Counted from the stretch's first letter, positions 1 through 9,318 are shown. The stretch is DNA of 45,374 nucleotides from JAVBTR01 sp031556065 (GCA_031556065.1 JAVBTR010000010.1:1-45374); one strand, 5' to 3'. Made by a program: numbers and translations. The notes: generated by a model not told the origin, from the letters alone.

Positions 1-1
1 C

Positions 2-1675
2 ACCACCAGCGCCCTTACCTACAACCTGCCCATTACCAGAAAAGCCAACGATGGTACGGTTAAATCCGCTGTGGTGCAATTCTTCATCGATGTTCAGACC
101 TTGGCTTCCAACCTGCCCTTTTTAACACAGGGAGGCAGCGCCTACCTGGTGGATGCCAATGGCCGCGTTCTGGCCCAACTGGGCGCGGCACTCCCCTATC
201 CCTTTGAGGGAACAGTGCTCTTGGACTCTTCGGGTTCCCTTTACCAAAACAATAACCTGATCATCCATACCCCCATATCTCAAGACTTGCAGCTGGTAGC
301 CGCACTGCCCAAAAGCTATGCGTTAAAAGACGCCAACGAGCTTCGCATTCCACTTTTTGGCGTCTTGATTCTATGCGTGCTGCTTGAATTGTTTTTGTGT
401 TTTATTCTCGCCAGACAAACGGCCCGTCCTATCGAACGCTTCGCTTCCAGTGTGCGGCCGCTTTTATCCGACCCTGGCCAAGAAAACGAATATGCGTATT
501 TCGAACGGAGCATTGCCCAGCTACGGCAAAGCCAGCAAACCGCCACCGCCGCTATGGCGCAAAAACGCAAGGTGGAAATGTCTCTGCTGTTGGACCGTTT
601 GTTCGATGAAGACCATCAAGACATGGCGGCATTATTTGAACTGGCAGGCAGCCTTGGGGTCGATCTGAACGCCCATGGCTACTGCGTAGCTACTATTGAA
701 TCGACAACCCAGCCTTCCTTAAAAGAAGAACAAGCCCTTTTAAGCCTGCCCCAGGGCCTTCGCTGCTTATTCCATAGCCATCAAAGCCAGTTGGTTTCTC
801 TTTTGTATTTTTGCGACACACCGGAAACCAACCTTGCCTACGACAGGATCAGTGCTCATTTAAACCTGATTAAGCAAGGCTTGACCCCGCCGGTTCGCAT
901 GGGCGTTGGCCGGATATATCCATCCATCAACGATGTGGCTTTTTCCTTTCAGCAATCCTTTTACTGCCTGCAGCATGATGGGGCGCTAAACAGCATCGCT
1001 ATTTTCGATCGTGTAAGCCGTAATTCCAACGCTCCCAGCTTGTCCTTAGATCAGCAGCAACGCCTGCTTAACGCTGTGAAGCACAATAATATCGCTGTCA
1101 TCGATGAACAGATGGACAAGATTATTTACGAAAACACGCAAAAGCGGCATCTTTCTTCCAGCCTTAAAAAGCTTCTTATAGCCAATGTAGAAAGCATGCT
1201 TCTCATGGCTGCAGAAGAAATGGCGCAGGAAGAAAATCTTTCGGATTATTTGCTTTCCCTTCAGCGCCACAGCGACATGCGGGAACAGCTGGAGCTGTTA
1301 CGGGATGAGTTTAAAAAGATCAGCAATGCGGCCGCAAACCGCTTTAATGTGCGCAATGTGCTTCTTCGCAAAGAAATTGAAGATTATCTGGCCTCAGTTT
1401 ACGCCGATTCCTCCCTGTCGGCCACCACTGTGTCAGATCATTTCGGCCTTTCTGAATCCTATTTCTCCATGCTTTTTAAAGACTTGATGGGCGAATCTTA
1501 CAGCGCCTATATCGAAAAAATGCGCCTTGACAAAGCCAAGACGCTGATGCAAAACTCTTCAATGAACATGGAAGCCATTGCCCAAGCCGTGGGCTATAAC
1601 AATTCCACCACCTTTCGCCGGGCTTTTAAACGGGTGGTGGGAATATCGCCTATTCAGTACAGGCAGGAAACCTAG
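2..1675 (+). CDS. Membrane-anchored AraC-family regulator, 5' end truncated by window
   Basis: The frame is open from base 2, so the true start lies outside the window; a GTG at 71 is only an internal codon. The visible 557 residues show an extracytoplasmic Cache-like sensor remnant, a hydrophobic segment at about nt 344-416 (FGVLILCVLLELFLCFIL) followed by a HAMP-like ARPIERF stretch, a long linker region, and a C-terminal AraC double helix-turn-helix (about nt 1360-1660) with LSATTVSDHFGLSESYFS and MEAIAQAVGYNNSTTFRRAF. This architecture is typical of YesN/LplR-type one-component sensors that control carbohydrate ABC transporters in Firmicutes, and an LplB/LplC-type transporter lies 3.5 kb away. 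A link to that transporter is inference. The gene converges on the aldo-keto reductase with only 23 bp between stops and no clear terminator. Confidence 0.88.
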   Translation, partial: TTSALTYNLPITRKANDGTVKSAVVQFFIDVQTLASNLPFLTQGGSAYLVDANGRVLAQLGAALPYPFEGTVLLDSSGSLYQNNNLIIHTPISQDLQLVAALPKSYALKDANELRIPLFGVLILCVLLELFLCFILARQTARPIERFASSVRPLLSDPGQENEYAYFERSIAQLRQSQQTATAAMAQKRKVEMSLLLDRLFDEDHQDMAALFELAGSLGVDLNAHGYCVATIESTTQPSLKEEQALLSLPQGLRCLFHSHQSQLVSLLYFCDTPETNLAYDRISAHLNLIKQGLTPPVRMGVGRIYPSINDVAFSFQQSFYCLQHDGALNSIAIFDRVSRNSNAPSLSLDQQQRLLNAVKHNNIAVIDEQMDKIIYENTQKRHLSSSLKKLLIANVESMLLMAAEEMAQEENLSDYLLSLQRHSDMREQLELLRDEFKKISNAAANRFNVRNVLLRKEIEDYLASVYADSSLSATTVSDHFGLSESYFSMLFKDLMGESYSAYIEKMRLDKAKTLMQNSSMNMEAIAQAVGYNNSTTFRRAFKRVVGISPIQYRQET

Positions 1676-1698
1676 ACAATCAGGCCTCAGCCTTAACC

Positions 1699-2673
1699 TT
1701 ACCCAATCTTTCTAGAAAAGGGTTGGTAACCCAAAATAGCGTCAATTTTTCGAATGATTTCCAGGGGCAATTCCCCTTCCCCTGCCAAAAGGTTGCTTGT
1801 AAGTTGCTCTGGCTTCGTGGCCCCAGTAATCACGCTTGAAATAACCTGATCCCGCAACGTCCATTTAAGGACCATCACAGAAAGGGGCATATCCAACCCA
1901 TTGGCGATATCAAGAAGCTGCTCCACCAGATCAAGGTTCTTTTCGGTTAGCAGGTTATTAATCTGCTTATCTTTTTGGTGAGTGGCGCGGGATGCTTCCG
2001 GCAAAGGCTGGCCTTTGCGGTATTTCCCTGTTAACAACCCCTGCGCCAACGGCGAAAAGGGGACGATGCCTATGCCGTTTTCCTTGCAGATATCGAAAAT
2101 TTCATCCTCAATATACCGGTCCACCATGTTATACTGGGGCTGAATTACCGTCATGGGGTAAAGGTTCATGTTTTTTATAATACCAAGGGCCCTGGTGATC
2201 TGCACCGGGCTCCATTCGCTGACCCCATAATACAGAATTTTTCCTTGCTGCACCAAATCGTTAAGGGCCCGCATAGTTTCTTCCACTGGTGTGGTGGAAT
2301 CGAATCGGTGGCAAAAATACATATCCAGGTAATCCACCTGCATGTTTTTAAGGGATGCTTCCACCTGTTCGAAAATATGCTTGCGGGACAAGCCCCGCTC
2401 GTTCACATCCTTGCCCATGGGGAAGAACACCTTGCTAGAAAGCACCACAGAACTGCGCCTGTAATCCTTTAAGCATTTGCCTAAAAAGCGCTCCGCTTCC
2501 CCGCCTGAATAGGCATCCGCGCAGTCGAAAAAATTAACACCGTTTTCATAAGCCAGTGAAATGGTATCCTTGGCCACATCCACGGCGCTTCCGCCTTTTA
2601 AATCCGTCATCCAGCTGCCAAGAGCCACCTGACTGACCTTCAAGCCGGAATGCCCAACACTGCGATATTTCAT
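1699..2673 (-). CDS. Aldo/keto reductase
   Basis: A 324-residue NAD(P)H-dependent oxidoreductase of the AKR superfamily, cytosolic. The classic tetrad is visible: Asp50 and Tyr55 in NFFDCADAY, Lys81 in LSSKVFFP, and His122 in YFCHR. The start at 2673 is chosen because GAGGG lies about 8 nt upstream; a longer TTG-initiated form from 2694 would overlap the GntR stop and has no suitable ribosome binding site. The closest recognisable relatives are the potassium-channel beta-subunit/YghZ-like AKRs (RHRF..TPVEET motif style), which reduce aldehydes and ketones, but the substrate cannot be read from sequence. It is the second gene of a two-gene operon behind the GntR regulator, so it is probably the target of that regulator. 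Confidence 0.88.
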   Translation of the reverse strand: MKYRSVGHSGLKVSQVALGSWMTDLKGGSAVDVAKDTISLAYENGVNFFDCADAYSGGEAERFLGKCLKDYRRSSVVLSSKVFFPMGKDVNERGLSRKHIFEQVEASLKNMQVDYLDMYFCHRFDSTTPVEETMRALNDLVQQGKILYYGVSEWSPVQITRALGIIKNMNLYPMTVIQPQYNMVDRYIEDEIFDICKENGIGIVPFSPLAQGLLTGKYRKGQPLPEASRATHQKDKQINNLLTEKNLDLVEQLLDIANGLDMPLSVMVLKWTLRDQVISSVITGATKPEQLTSNLLAGEGELPLEIIRKIDAILGYQPFSRKIG

Positions 2674-2690
2674 ATGCCATTTCCCTCTTT

Positions 2691-3332
2691 TCAATCTTTG
2701 TGTTTGCCGATAATGTCCTCTCTAAGCAAGCTTATGGCAAGGGCCTTATCTTTTTCTTTAATAGCATTCATGATATTCTCGTGGGGCTGAGGCGCAAACA
2801 TAATTTCGAATCGTTTAGCCGAACGCCAATGGTTCTGGGCGTAAAAACGCCGCTCCACTTCGATGCATTCCGTTAAATGCTTTACCAAATAAGGGTTATT
2901 GGATACGTCGATCAACGCGCAGTGAAATTCCATATTGCATTGCCAGACCTTCCATATATCCGTTCCGCCCTTCATGGCTTCATTGGCCAAAAGAAGCTTG
3001 CGGTCTATCAGCTGAATCCTTTGGGGGGTAAAAGCGTCGAAATACTGTTCCATAGAAGATAGTTCAAGCATCAGCCGCACAGCCAGGTTGTCCTGTCCAC
3101 TCTTTTCACCCAGACGCACCACCACATACCCGCACCGGGGAATGCTTTTCAAAACATCCTCACTGCACAATTTTAGCAATGCTTCCCGTACGGGCGCTTT
3201 GCTGACGTTAAATTTTTCTACTAATTCCCGCTCGGTTAGAAGCATATTCTCGCTTTCAGCTCCCGAATCGATGATCATTTCTAAAATATCATCGTGCAGC
3301 ATAGCAGATAACGTTTGCCCGTCCTTTGTCAT
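2691..3332 (-). CDS. GntR-family transcriptional regulator, FCD (FadR-like) subfamily
   Basis: 213 residues. The N-terminal winged helix (about residues 5-75) has the GntR signature LTERELVEKFNVSKAPVREALLKL, shown in parts, and ends in the wing CGYVVVRL. The C-terminal all-helical FCD domain (about 80-205) has the metal/ligand-binding histidines in FHCALIDVSNN and the region near PQPHENIMNAI. Such proteins are usually repressors that release DNA on binding a carboxylic acid. The stop lies just inside the region upstream of the aldo-keto reductase, so the two genes are co-transcribed. A promoter and an inverted repeat lie directly upstream (3377-3405), consistent with autoregulation. The effector is unknown. 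Confidence 0.9.
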   Translation of the reverse strand: MTKDGQTLSAMLHDDILEMIIDSGAESENMLLTERELVEKFNVSKAPVREALLKLCSEDVLKSIPRCGYVVVRLGEKSGQDNLAVRLMLELSSMEQYFDAFTPQRIQLIDRKLLLANEAMKGGTDIWKVWQCNMEFHCALIDVSNNPYLVKHLTECIEVERRFYAQNHWRSAKRFEIMFAPQPHENIMNAIKEKDKALAISLLREDIIGKHKD

Positions 3333-3376
3333 ATTACCACCCGTTCTTTCCCGTTATAAGGCTTAGATATTACCAA

Positions 3377-3405
3377 ATTCTAGCATACTAACTAGAAAAA
3401 GGCAA
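3377..3405 (-). promoter_or_regulatory. Promoter of the GntR/aldo-keto reductase operon
   Basis: On the minus strand TTGCCT (3405-3400) and TAGAAT (3382-3377) are separated by 17 bp, a good sigma-A match located about 45 bp before the GntR start. Confidence 0.6.
3378..3397. promoter_or_regulatory. Candidate GntR operator inside the promoter spacer
   Basis: A perfect inverted repeat TTCTAG-N8-CTAGAA sits between the -35 and -10 hexamers and overlaps the -10. Its position suits repression of the downstream GntR/AKR operon by its own regulator. Binding is inferred from position and symmetry only. Confidence 0.45.
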
Positions 3406-3414
3406 TCATTTACG

Positions 3415-3451
3415 GTATGGGCGCCACAGGAGGAGCATGCGGCGCCCATAC
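3415..3451 (-). terminator. Terminator-like hairpin after the solute-binding protein gene
   Basis: An 11-bp perfect stem GTATGGGCGCC/GGCGCCCATAC with a 15-nt loop lies 14 bp after the stop of the last gene of the ABC operon. The T-run (TTTTT) is about 13 nt downstream rather than immediate, so it may work as a terminator or as an mRNA-stabilising 3' hairpin. Confidence 0.6.
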
Positions 3452-3465
3452 TTAGTTTGACGGGA

Positions 3466-5058
3466 TTACGAGGCCATGAATTGATCGTAGCGGGCCTGGT
3501 AGATTTCTACCAATTCTTGGCAGCCAAGATCACGGCACTTGCTTAAGAAGGCATCGTATTCCGCATCGGTAAAGCCATTGATAATAAATGTGCACATGGT
3601 GTTTTCAACATAAGACTTAAGGTCTGTGTTGATTTCAGCAAAGCGCTCGTTGGCTTCCTCATCAAACGCCACCCGGGGCCACATTTCCGTTACAGCAGCG
3701 GCGCGGTAGGAGCCATTGGCCTTTTCAGCGCGTTCGATGAAGTAAGGCGCGGAGTTCTTCTTTTTGCGCCACAAATCCTGCAATTCCCACATCACAGCCT
3801 GGGTATAGGGGGTGTTTTGGGAAACATACGCCTGGTTGACCTTATCCCCATTGGGGGTTTCTGCCAACTCAGTAAACTGTACCTTGGTTTCATCCAGCCA
3901 TTTCCATGAGTCGCCTTCGTAGCCAAAGCGCACAGTCAGCGCGTTTTCGCCATTATCGCACCAGTAATCGATCCACTTAATGGCCGCTACAGGGTCTTTG
4001 CAATCCGCAGTAATCATATAACGGTTGTAGGCCACGCCAGAAATATAGGCTGCCAGGTTTACAAGAGCCGTGCCGTCTTCGCCCTTGATGGGGTCGATAA
4101 GATCGTAGTTGTTGAAGGTGTTGTTGTTTTCATCCAGATCGAAGGTGGAAAAAACGTAGGATGCGCCGATGCCTTCTTCTGAACGGGCTTTGGCGTAGAA
4201 GGTAGAATCGTCCTGGGTAAAGCTTTCAGGATCCATCAGCCCTTCTTTATAAAGCATATTGAAGTATTGCAGCGCCTTTTTAAAGCCTTCCTGTTCAGGG
4301 GTAAAGAGTACCTTGCTATCCTTGACCATTACATGGGTTTCATCGTCCACCACGCCAAACATCCCAAAGAAGGAGCCGATCCAGGTGGTACGGTTGTTGG
4401 AATCGGTGGAACGGAGGGAGAAGGGGATTTCGTCGTTCAGGTCGCCGTTACCGTTGGCATCCTGCTCTTTAAAGGCCCGGAGCACAGCGGTAAATTCATC
4501 GATGTTAGTGGGGATTTCAAGGTTCAAGCGTTCAAGCCAAGTCATGTTCATGCCCAGCACGCCCGCCACCTGGGTAGAAAGGGATTCATCAATGGAGGGC
4601 AAGCCATAGATGTTGCCGTCCGGAGAAGTGATCAGCTTTTTAATGTCAGGGCGTTCTACCAGCAAACGCTTTAGGTTAACCGTATGCTCTTCGATCAGGT
4701 CGTTCAAGGGCAGAATAACGCCATCCGCGCCATATTTAGCCGCATCGTTGGCTGTAATGCCGCCGGAATAGATCACATCGGGCAAATCGGAAGAGTTGAG
4801 CACCAATTGGATTTTTTCAGTCCAGCCGGATGCGGGCACTTCTTCCCATTCAACAGTGATGCCTGTCATGGCTTCATATTCTTTCAAAAGCTTCATGTCC
4901 TTATAACCGTTGGCATAATCGGACGGACGAGGTGCTAAAAAGCGCAGGGTCAGAGGTTGGTCTACCAAGGGGAAGATGATCTCTTCCGCGGTGGCCAGGG
5001 AGACGGTTGTAAGCAACAGCACAGCCGTCAATAGGATACTCAGAGCCTTTCTAAACAT
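3466..5058 (-). CDS. ABC transporter extracellular solute-binding protein (LplA-like)
   Basis: 530 residues, the size of the large LplA/YtcQ-type family 1 binding proteins that deliver oligosaccharides or related ligands to LplB/LplC permeases. It has an N-terminal signal peptide (MFRKALSILLTAVLLLTTVSLATA, shown here as positions 1-24, basic end then hydrophobic core) with a probable signal peptidase I site after ATA. There is no lipobox cysteine, so the mature protein would not be lipid anchored by the usual route. The mature region has the DLPDVIYSGG and GNIYGLPSIDES motifs seen in this family. AAGGAGG lies 8 nt before the ATG. It is the last gene of the operon with permeases 5107-6003 and 6016-6957; no ATPase is encoded nearby, so a shared MsmX-like ATPase is expected elsewhere. 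The ligand is unknown. Confidence 0.88.
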   Translation of the reverse strand: MFRKALSILLTAVLLLTTVSLATAEEIIFPLVDQPLTLRFLAPRPSDYANGYKDMKLLKEYEAMTGITVEWEEVPASGWTEKIQLVLNSSDLPDVIYSGGITANDAAKYGADGVILPLNDLIEEHTVNLKRLLVERPDIKKLITSPDGNIYGLPSIDESLSTQVAGVLGMNMTWLERLNLEIPTNIDEFTAVLRAFKEQDANGNGDLNDEIPFSLRSTDSNNRTTWIGSFFGMFGVVDDETHVMVKDSKVLFTPEQEGFKKALQYFNMLYKEGLMDPESFTQDDSTFYAKARSEEGIGASYVFSTFDLDENNNTFNNYDLIDPIKGEDGTALVNLAAYISGVAYNRYMITADCKDPVAAIKWIDYWCDNGENALTVRFGYEGDSWKWLDETKVQFTELAETPNGDKVNQAYVSQNTPYTQAVMWELQDLWRKKKNSAPYFIERAEKANGSYRAAAVTEMWPRVAFDEEANERFAEINTDLKSYVENTMCTFIINGFTDAEYDAFLSKCRDLGCQELVEIYQARYDQFMAS

Positions 5059-5106
5059 ATGGAAACCCTCCTTTTTATTTTCAGTGCATCCGCACCGAGT
5101 TTCGTT

Positions 5107-6003
5107 TTAGCCCTTCACAGCGCCCAGCATAACGCCTTTAACAAAGAACTTCTGGGCAAAGGGGTAGAGAACCATAACCGGCAGAGACGATACCACAATC
5201 ACCCCATACTTAATCAATTCTGCATACTTGTTGCGTTCCAGCAGCTCCGCGATCTGCCCTTCAGATACCACGGCTTCCGTCTGCCGGCTTTGGATCAAAA
5301 TTTCCCGCAGTACGATCTGTAAGGGGTAATACTCCTGCTTGGATACAAAGATCAGAGCATTAAAATACTGGTTCCAATGCCCTACGCCGTAATACACCAC
5401 CAGCACAGCAATCACCGCCGTGGAAATAGGCAGTACGATGGAGCCGAAAAACCTAAAATCGCTACAGCCATCTAGTTTAGCCGCTTCCAAAAGCTCATCC
5501 GGGATGGTGGTTTCAAAAAAGGTTTTGGCGATAATCAGATTGTAAACCGATACGGTTCCTAAGATGATCAGCACCCAGCGGGTGTTGTAAAGCCCCATAT
5601 TGTTCACCTGAATGTATAAGGGGATCAGCCCGCCGGAAAAATACATGGTAAAGATAAAATACTTCATCAGTGCATTGCGGCCCCACAAATCCTTTCGGGA
5701 TAAGGCATAGGCTGCACAGGTGGTTACGCCAACGTCTAACAGGGTCCCTAAAATGGTATAGAAGAACGTATTGGCATAACCGGCCCAGATGGTCTTGTCC
5801 TGGAAAAGCTTGCTATAGCCCAGCATGGTAATACCCTTGGGGTAAAAAATCACTTGCCCTTTGTTAACAAAAGAAGGGTCGCTGATGGAAGCAATCACCA
5901 CAAAATACAATGGGTAAACGACCACCAGGCAAATGACCGCCAGAACGATGTAGTTTACAGAGTCGAACACCCTGTCCGATTTCGTTTTTCGATTAACCGC
6001 CAC
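5107..6003 (-). CDS. ABC transporter permease, LplC/YtcP-like
   Basis: 298 residues with about six membrane helices, a binding-protein-dependent transport system inner-membrane component of the carbohydrate uptake CUT1 type. The cytoplasmic EAA loop that contacts the ATPase is present as LLEAAKLDGCSDFRFFGSI followed by LP. The C-terminal AQKFFVKGVMLGAVKG ending is typical of LplC/YtcP proteins. It follows the LplB-like permease gene with a 12-bp gap and precedes the binding-protein gene by 48 bp, so it forms the second half of the heterodimeric channel. Confidence 0.9.
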   Translation of the reverse strand: MAVNRKTKSDRVFDSVNYIVLAVICLVVVYPLYFVVIASISDPSFVNKGQVIFYPKGITMLGYSKLFQDKTIWAGYANTFFYTILGTLLDVGVTTCAAYALSRKDLWGRNALMKYFIFTMYFSGGLIPLYIQVNNMGLYNTRWVLIILGTVSVYNLIIAKTFFETTIPDELLEAAKLDGCSDFRFFGSIVLPISTAVIAVLVVYYGVGHWNQYFNALIFVSKQEYYPLQIVLREILIQSRQTEAVVSEGQIAELLERNKYAELIKYGVIVVSSLPVMVLYPFAQKFFVKGVMLGAVKG

Positions 6004-6015
6004 TTCACCGCCCCC

Positions 6016-6957
6016 TTACCACAAGCTGGAACCGCCGATTTTTCGGCTGGCCGCGTTAACACCAAACAGCAGAACAAAGTTCACTACGTTATTAAACAAC
6101 CCCACCGCCGTGGAATAACCGTAATCCGCATGTTGCAAACCCTGTTTGTAAACATAGGTCTGTATGGTTTCAGAGGTTTGCAGGTTCAAATTGTTCTGCA
6201 TCAAATAAACCTTTTCAAAGCCAACGTTCATGATCTGGCCGATCTGCAAAACCAGCATAATGGTAATGGTGGGCATAATGGTAGGCAAGTCTATATGGCG
6301 AATCCGTTGAAGCTTATTGGCTCCATCTACAATGGCCGCGTCGTGCAAATCCTCGCTGACGGCAGAAAGGGCGGCAAAATAGATAATGGAGTTCCAGCCC
6401 ATATTCTGCCAAACGCCGGACCATACGTACATATGGGGAAAGATATCTGGATTCCCGGTAAACAGCACCCTTGGCATCCCAAGCAATTCCAGCAGGGTGT
6501 TAATCACCCCGGAATTCACCGAGAACATCACGTTGATCATGCCCACCAGCACCACCATGGATACAAAATGGGGCGCATAAATGGCGTTCTGAACGATCTT
6601 TTTTACCCCGTTGCCTGCGCACTGGTTCAAAAGCAACGCCACGATAATTGGCAACGGGAAGCCCACCAAAAGGGTATAGCCGCTTAAAGTCAGCGTGTTT
6701 TTGATCAGCCGCCAGAAATCCGGCGAATTGAAAAACCGGTTGAAATACTTCATACCAACCCAGGCAGAACCAGCATAGCCCTTGCGTGGGGAATAATTTT
6801 TGAACGCCACTTGAATGCCATACAAAGGCATGTAATTGAAAATGAAAATATAGATCACCGCTGGCAGCAGCAGACAGTACAGCTGCCAATTGCCTTTAAT
6901 GTGGTGCCATACCCGGGCCTGCCGCCGCTCTTTTTGGTATTCTTGTACTGACTGCAT
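6016..6957 (-). CDS. ABC transporter permease, LplB/YteP-like
   Basis: 313 residues. After a short basic cytoplasmic N-terminus come about six transmembrane helices, including LPAVIYIFIFNYMPLYGIQV, the hallmark beginning of LplB-type permeases. The EAA loop is DAAIVDGANKLQRIRHIDLP. The C-terminus (NAASRKIGGSSLW) matches the usual G..S.W ending of the family. It pairs with the LplC-like permease encoded 12 bp downstream. The gene starts 25 bp after the stop of the UroD-superfamily gene, inside the same operon. Confidence 0.9.
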   Translation of the reverse strand: MQSVQEYQKERRQARVWHHIKGNWQLYCLLLPAVIYIFIFNYMPLYGIQVAFKNYSPRKGYAGSAWVGMKYFNRFFNSPDFWRLIKNTLTLSGYTLLVGFPLPIIVALLLNQCAGNGVKKIVQNAIYAPHFVSMVVLVGMINVMFSVNSGVINTLLELLGMPRVLFTGNPDIFPHMYVWSGVWQNMGWNSIIYFAALSAVSEDLHDAAIVDGANKLQRIRHIDLPTIMPTITIMLVLQIGQIMNVGFEKVYLMQNNLNLQTSETIQTYVYKQGLQHADYGYSTAVGLFNNVVNFVLLFGVNAASRKIGGSSLW

Positions 6958-6982
6958 TGATTAACCGCCTCCCTTTCAGGCG

Positions 6983-7951
6983 TTACACCATCGCCGCCGC
7001 TTCAACCACCCAGCGGATCCGCTCATGATTGATGTACTCGCCAACGGTGCAGTCGGCCCCTAAGAGAAGGCCGATTTTGCCAAAGTTCACAATGGTTTCT
7101 TTGGTAAAGGCCTGAACCTCTTCCTTTGTGCCATTATGCAGCACGCCGGCGTGGGATTGCCCTGCACGGTGCAGGCTCTGGAACCCACCCATACAAGCCC
7201 TGTTCCCAAAGAAATAGCGGCCTTCGTCCAAAGGCATTTCTTCCACATAGACAGCCCAGTTAATGCACTTTACCGGGTAATCTTGCCACAATGCCATTTG
7301 GTTCTTCGCTCCGGCCCAGCCACAGCAGTGCATGATGTTATTTTCACTAAAGCGGTTCACGTGTTCCAGTACATATAAATCGCTGGGACGAATGAGCTTG
7401 TTATATTCGGCTGGGGTAAAGCGGCCTTCTTCGCCGCCCTGGACGCAATAATACACCCCATCGCAGCCAGCTTCAGTAACGAGCAATTCCGCCAGCAGCG
7501 CATTATCCTTTGCAATAACATCCAAAGCGTGCATCACAGCCAACGGGTCTTCTTTAATATCTTTCATGACCCGCTCCTCCCCCGCTCCAAAGCGGATGGA
7601 AGAAAAAGGCGCGAACACATTGTAAAAAACAGGGTAATCCTTACCCGCTTCATCTACGATCCGTTTGGCCCGCCAAACCTGATCCTTAATAAACGGATGA
7701 TCCTTTCCAAGGGGCTTAAGCTTCTTCCAATCCCCGGCGGTAACCACGTCACTTGGCACCGGGTATGGGAAGAACCCATCGCACATGATCTTAATCATAT
7801 CGATGCCCGCACTTTTAACGTAGTTTAGGTGTGCCTGAACACAGCTTTCACCCTTGGCCTCCTCGCCCCCAAAGTGGTACCAGAAGCCTACCGGCACCCG
7901 GTCCACCGGCTTTTTGTTCAATGCATTTAAAACCCTTGTTCTTCTATCCAT
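6983..7951 (-). CDS. Uroporphyrinogen decarboxylase-superfamily protein
   Basis: 322 residues with a UroD-type TIM barrel: N-terminal RVLNALNKKPVDRVPVGFW, central GCDGVYYCVQGG, and a late strand with IMHCCGWAG. True HemE proteins carry a conserved N-terminal arginine-rich substrate motif that is not evident here. The protein therefore more likely belongs to the large set of UroD-fold methyltransferases or uncharacterised catabolic homologues (MtaA-like), in which a His/Cys pair such as that in HCCG binds zinc. No corrinoid protein is encoded nearby. It lies 22 bp after the CyuA-like gene and 25 bp before the permease genes, so it probably acts on the compound imported by that transporter. The reaction is unknown. 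Confidence 0.8.
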   Translation of the reverse strand: MDRRTRVLNALNKKPVDRVPVGFWYHFGGEEAKGESCVQAHLNYVKSAGIDMIKIMCDGFFPYPVPSDVVTAGDWKKLKPLGKDHPFIKDQVWRAKRIVDEAGKDYPVFYNVFAPFSSIRFGAGEERVMKDIKEDPLAVMHALDVIAKDNALLAELLVTEAGCDGVYYCVQGGEEGRFTPAEYNKLIRPSDLYVLEHVNRFSENNIMHCCGWAGAKNQMALWQDYPVKCINWAVYVEEMPLDEGRYFFGNRACMGGFQSLHRAGQSHAGVLHNGTKEEVQAFTKETIVNFGKIGLLLGADCTVGEYINHERIRWVVEAAAMV

Positions 7952-7973
7952 GGTAAGTCCCTCCCAAAATGTT

Positions 7974-9254
7974 TTATTTGCAGACGAGCATATCCAATAT
8001 CACTTGATCGGTGTACGCCATGCCCGTATTTCCCAGGTTTGCCAGATTATCGATGGTTGTTTCCGCGTCCCTGCCCACAATGCCATCCATGGCCGTAACA
8101 GATAATCCCTTTAGCGCCAGCATGGACCCCCTAAACGCGCTGGATATGCCAGTGGCAATCTTCAGGGAACAGCCTGCCTTAGCCCCATCGCAGATAATGC
8201 CGGATACATCCGCCACCACATTTTGAATGCAGCTTTCCACCTTTTGCAAATCCCCGCCGTGGAAGTAAGTCAGTGCGCTGGCCACCCCGATAGAAGCACC
8301 TACGCTGCAGGCACAAAGGGATGAAAGCTTGCCAATATGGTGTTTTACATGGATGGTAACAAGGAGGCTGTATGCCAGCATGCGATACAAGGCTTCATCA
8401 TCCAGCTTCAGCCGCTTGGCCACCGCAATCACAGGCAGGGAAGCCGTAAGCCCCTGATTACCGCTGCCGCAGGAGGTCATCACCGGCATGGTGCTGCCGC
8501 TCATGCGGGCATCCGCCGCCGCACAGGCCATGGCAATGGCATAATCTTGCAAATCACTTTGGGTTTCCCCTTTGCCCCCTGCTTCGTAAAGGCTTTTGCC
8601 AAGCATCAGACCATAGGCATTTTCAAGGCCTTCTGTAGCAATGGCTTCGTTAATAAGAACACACTCTTTCAAAAAATCCAGCTTCCGCCAGTCCACTGTT
8701 CGTACAAATTCATCTATCTTTTTAACGGAAAGGCCCTGGGCTGCCATTTCTCCGGGATCTGCTAAATGGGATTCCCCGCAATACAGCGCTTCCCCATCCT
8801 TCATAATCAGGGTAATGCCCGTGTGACTGTCCTGAATAATAACCGCCGCCCGATGAGCCCCGTTTTCCAGCCTGGCCTCAATGTAAAGCTTGTGGTCGGT
8901 TTCTTTTAAGTTGACCTGCACCCGGCCTTCATCCACCATGCTTTGGGCTTGGGCCACCATTTCAGCATCCACGCCTTGGAGCACCTTCAGCCCCGCCGCT
9001 CCATCGGCGCAAAGGGCACCTAATGCAGCCGCCACAGGAAGACCCACCTGGTCCGTACCAGGGATTCCTACGCCCATGGCGTTTTTTAATATATTGCGGC
9101 TTACATCCAACCGAATTTTTTCCGGCTGTCCTCCAAGGGTCTGGGCCGCCACCGCGCAGGCATAGGCCGCTGCTGCAGGTTCGGTACAGCCTACCGCAGG
9201 CTTAATCTGTGCTTTAATGAGTTCTATCAGCTCTGCCTGTTCCTTCGTTAACAT
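7974..9254 (-). CDS. CyuA-like L-cysteine desulfidase / serine dehydratase-like Fe-S enzyme (UPF0597)
   Basis: 426 residues, full length for the UPF0597/YhaM family, whose studied members are oxygen-sensitive Fe-S enzymes that release sulfide, ammonia and pyruvate from L-cysteine. Cysteines expected to hold the cluster are seen in KPAVGCTEPAAAAYAC, VMTSCGSGNQG, LCACSVGAS and ICDGAKAGCSLK. The fold is related to the alpha domain of L-serine dehydratase, so serine, threonine or another amino acid may be the substrate. The start at 9254 is preceded by GGAGG at 7 nt. A longer reading from 9318-9320 is excluded because that codon lies in the -10 element of the promoter. It is the first gene of a five-gene operon with a UroD-like protein and ABC transporter genes. 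Confidence 0.85.
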   Translation of the reverse strand: MLTKEQAELIELIKAQIKPAVGCTEPAAAAYACAVAAQTLGGQPEKIRLDVSRNILKNAMGVGIPGTDQVGLPVAAALGALCADGAAGLKVLQGVDAEMVAQAQSMVDEGRVQVNLKETDHKLYIEARLENGAHRAAVIIQDSHTGITLIMKDGEALYCGESHLADPGEMAAQGLSVKKIDEFVRTVDWRKLDFLKECVLINEAIATEGLENAYGLMLGKSLYEAGGKGETQSDLQDYAIAMACAAADARMSGSTMPVMTSCGSGNQGLTASLPVIAVAKRLKLDDEALYRMLAYSLLVTIHVKHHIGKLSSLCACSVGASIGVASALTYFHGGDLQKVESCIQNVVADVSGIICDGAKAGCSLKIATGISSAFRGSMLALKGLSVTAMDGIVGRDAETTIDNLANLGNTGMAYTDQVILDMLVCK

Positions 9255-9318
9255 GGTTTGCCTCCACCAAGCTAAAAATCGGGTTCGCTTATGTCGTTTC
9301 TTTGATAATCTTGTAATC

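Noticed and set aside
5854..6687. Plus-strand open frame of 277 codons
   Set aside because: Antisense to the two ABC permeases; composition rich in His, Asn and Gln as expected from reversed membrane-protein codons.
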